This document shows positions 30,753-32,686 of a stretch of 32,686 nucleotides of DNA, in pieces. The notes below the pieces were generated by a model. The model worked only from the letters and a program-made list of their open reading frames with translations. It ran no database searches and had not been told where the DNA came from. The translations under genes were made by a program, and so were the position numbers. The DNA is taken from positions 1-32,686 of the forward strand of contig JBAXNR010000039.1 in the NCBI GenBank assembly GCA_037133675.1, in the 5' to 3' direction. The stretch's first letter is position 1. Each line of letters starts with the position of its first letter. This DNA is from UBA4132 sp037133675 (lineage in GTDB: Bacteria; Pseudomonadota; Gammaproteobacteria; Methylococcales; Methylomonadaceae).

Positions 30753-32439
30753 ACCGAAACAACGGCTCTAACCCATCATTCCCAATTACTGGCATTTTCG
30801 CTCTAGCCTTATTTTCAGCAAAGGCTTGAAACAGCTTTTTTCCAGACCAAGCTGGCGCGTCCTTGGCATACAACACTTGATTCAACTGCAAAATTTCATC
30901 ATGTAAGCGAGCATCACAACAATCGGCAATCGCTCCTAAGCTGGTGACAGAAAATTTCAATGTCCCCCAAGCCAATAACGCATTTTTAGTGGCGATGGCA
31001 TTATTATCGGCACAGGCTTTTTTGAGTTGATTAATACTGGCTTTTAAACTCAGTTCTGCTTCCGTATTTTCAACAACAGGACGCGGGGCAGGGCGGTTAG
31101 TTAAAAAATAAAAGATAGTTATCAACCAGCCTAAGGCTAAAAATAGACTGACCCATAACCAATAAGAGACAGGTTGTTCAGTAGGGGGTTGAATAATTAG
31201 CGTGGAGTTATCTGCTTGTGGTTTCGTGATGTTGCTGGAAACAGTTGGACTTACAGCCCCCGCTGCGACAGTAATTATAGTTTCGGGGATGGTCGCGATT
31301 TCGGTTTTGTTGGTTTTGGTATTAAACCAAGGGATTTTTATCGCGGGTAGTGTGTAGCTACCTATTTTTGATGGAATTAAGGCTATTTTTTCTTCACGAA
31401 ACGCTAATAAACCATCGGCAGATTTTTGCTCTTTTAATATGGGTTGGTCGGGATAGGTTTTTAAATGATCGTCTGCTTTAACGGCATTGAGTTCAGGTAG
31501 AGAGCTAACCGTCGCACCTTTTGCCTGTAAACTGAGGGTTCGAGTCAATGGTTCGCCCACTTTCATTTGTTCAAAATCACCTGACCATTCTTGTCTAATT
31601 TCTAATTGTTCAGCCGATAACCAATGAGTCCCCGTAAAGCTAGCAGGAGCAGGTTTCACATCAAGCGTTATTTCTTTAGAAACAACGCGCTTGGTTTGTG
31701 TTGATTTAAAAAGTCCGTTAAAACTAGGACGCGCATTGCTCACTACTTCAGCAGTTAATACCAATGGCTTAATGGTCATTTTTCCACTTTTTTGCGGAAA
31801 AATGACATATTTCCGTTCAATAATTGAATAATTCACGCCTTTTACGTTGGCAGTATAATTATGGTCTTCGTCCATTTTAGCAATGACTGCATCAGCAAGC
31901 TCTGGTTCAGCCAACTGCGCTTGAGTAATATTGACGGTCTCACTATTTCGATACAAGCGCAGGGTATAAATTACTTGTGATTGTAAGTAAGGGCTTGCTG
32001 GCGTGGCTTCAACATCTAAAAATAAATCTTCATCACTGTGTGTAGATTTGCTATTTCCCGCTTTGATCACTTCTACTGGAAGCGGATCACTACGATCACG
32101 CCCAAATTCTATAACGGGAATAGTCAAGTTACCTGTATTTTTGGCGATGACATTCAATGTCCATTGTATGGTTTTGCTCGACTTGCCATTAACCCACGAG
32201 CTGTTGCTACTTTGCTCTTGATTGAGAATGGTAAAATCCTGTTCCAACGGTTCAAAGTCGGGTATGGCATCAGGTGACTCCGTGGTGGTAAAAAGTATTT
32301 GAAAAGATTCATCAATTTCGACTGGATTTCGGTCAACTGAAACAGTTATTTTTGCCGCGCTTACGTTTTGAGTTGGTAAAACCAAGGCTAACAATAGAAA
32401 AAACAGCGTTGATTTAAGTAATTGTTTGATAGTATTCAT
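30748..32439 (-). CDS. batD: BatD-like protein
   Basis: BatD proteins are membrane-anchored periplasmic proteins usually encoded with BatA/B/C VWA proteins and linked to stress tolerance. Start chosen at ATG 32439 (MNTIKQLLKSTLFFLLLALV), giving a signal peptide ending VSAA and a product of 563 residues; the longer frame would bury the signal. The periplasmic part has AKITVSVDRNPVEIDESFQI and repeated beta-sandwich segments (SPYLQSQVIYTLRLYRNSETV; ERKYVIFPQKSGKMTIKPL). A transmembrane segment near the C-terminal third (SYWLWVSLFLALGWLITIFYF) precedes a helical cytoplasmic tail. No clear SD is visible, and no batA/B/C lies in the window. Confidence 0.88.
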   Translation of the reverse strand: MNTIKQLLKSTLFFLLLALVLPTQNVSAAKITVSVDRNPVEIDESFQILFTTTESPDAIPDFEPLEQDFTILNQEQSSNSSWVNGKSSKTIQWTLNVIAKNTGNLTIPVIEFGRDRSDPLPVEVIKAGNSKSTHSDEDLFLDVEATPASPYLQSQVIYTLRLYRNSETVNITQAQLAEPELADAVIAKMDEDHNYTANVKGVNYSIIERKYVIFPQKSGKMTIKPLVLTAEVVSNARPSFNGLFKSTQTKRVVSKEITLDVKPAPASFTGTHWLSAEQLEIRQEWSGDFEQMKVGEPLTRTLSLQAKGATVSSLPELNAVKADDHLKTYPDQPILKEQKSADGLLAFREEKIALIPSKIGSYTLPAIKIPWFNTKTNKTEIATIPETIITVAAGAVSPTVSSNITKPQADNSTLIIQPPTEQPVSYWLWVSLFLALGWLITIFYFLTNRPAPRPVVENTEAELSLKASINQLKKACADNNAIATKNALLAWGTLKFSVTSLGAIADCCDARLHDEILQLNQVLYAKDAPAWSGKKLFQAFAENKARAKMPVIGNDGLEPLFRL

Positions 32440-32608
32440 AGACGATAGTGGGTATTTAGACTCATGCGTATAGTTTACAACAAGAGAATTTATAGCATTG
32501 CATTTATGTGTCTTGCGCTGTTGAAAATATTGCACTTAGCTTGATTTATAGATGAGCATGGAATCAAAAATAGGCTTTTTGACACCAAAACAGAATACGT
32601 TCACTTTA

Positions 32609-32686
32609 TCAATCAGCAGCCGCAACCAGACCAATAATTTGGTCGAATTGATAATGAGCTGCCAATTGTTGCAAGCCATCGGCAAT
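32609..32686 (-). CDS. C-terminal end of an unidentified protein (partial)
   Basis: Only the last 25 codons are in the window: IADGLQQLAAHYQFDQIIGL followed by VAAAD and TGA (32609-32611). The pattern resembles the tail of Hpt-type or TPR-containing regulatory proteins (LQ.LA..YQFDQII.L), but this is too short to name. It is cut by the window edge, lies upstream of batD on the same strand, and is separated from it by about 170 bases. Confidence 0.5.
   Translation of the reverse strand: MADGLQQLAAHYQFDQIIGLVAAAD

Noticed and set aside
31525..31560. GGTTCGAGTC-like sequence suggesting a tRNA T-arm
   Set aside because: It lies inside batD, and no acceptor stem, D-arm or anticodon arm can be formed around it.

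Overview
The window looks like a chromosomal segment of a moderately AT-rich gammaproteobacterium. The evidence is the fused RlmKL rRNA methyltransferase, the adjacent YrfG-type phosphatase and NudE, a type IV pilin with a TfpX/TfpZ-type accessory protein, and gammaproteobacterial ThiD, ThiE, Moa and CarB proteins. A methanotroph (Methylococcales) or a Thiotrichales-like sulfur bacterium would fit, but I cannot fix the genus from sequence alone. Housekeeping genes are interleaved with an unusual density of small mobile elements, decayed genes and palindromic repeats.

Layout. 1-4050 is a decayed zone. It holds a 126-bp tandem duplication, a MITE with perfect ends and 9-bp target duplications, an IS1-family transposase remnant, a conserved hypothetical gene broken by a stop and a frameshift, an intact membrane-bound monoheme c-type protein, a four-half-site operator-like palindrome, a TnpB tail and the 3' stub of a 5'-nucleotidase gene. 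4235-6373 is a K+-dependent-type membrane pyrophosphatase (hppA). 6502-11086 (minus strand) runs pilA, tfpZ, a GT-C glycosyltransferase-like TPR protein, thiD and thiE; pilA has a good sigma-54 promoter and its own terminator, so the pilin sits beside a candidate glycosylation enzyme. 11321-12563 is divergent moaC / moaDE. 12735-14351 is a phosphate-type porin behind a four-unit Pho box. 14726-18343 holds a periplasmic FKBP, rlmKL, acylphosphatase and a lipoprotein.

18360-22693 looks like an acquired island. A TA-inserted MITE with a four-way-junction fold has its near-empty site 0.5 kb away. It is followed by a DUF2442 protein, an AT-rich pair of genes of unknown function bounded by copies of a 17-bp repeat, and a HindVP-like type II restriction-modification pair. 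carB follows immediately without carA and without a visible ribosome binding site. 26067-26888 is an orphan gene whose 3' end is inside a palindromic repeat. yrfG and nudE are divergent.

28420-29626 is an IS110-family element. Its transposase is frameshifted at the catalytic-serine motif, but its 5' noncoding region can be read as a bridge RNA: all four predicted guide segments match the element ends or its flanks. Removing the element restores a GTAGG...CCTAC palindrome of a repeat family that recurs through the window. A serine hydrolase, batD and the 3' end of another gene close the window.

The most noteworthy items are the decodable bridge RNA and its palindrome target, the repeat-bounded two-gene module beside the restriction-modification system, the MITE/empty-site pair, the pilA-tfpZ-glycosyltransferase cluster, and the operator-like array at 3328-3380.
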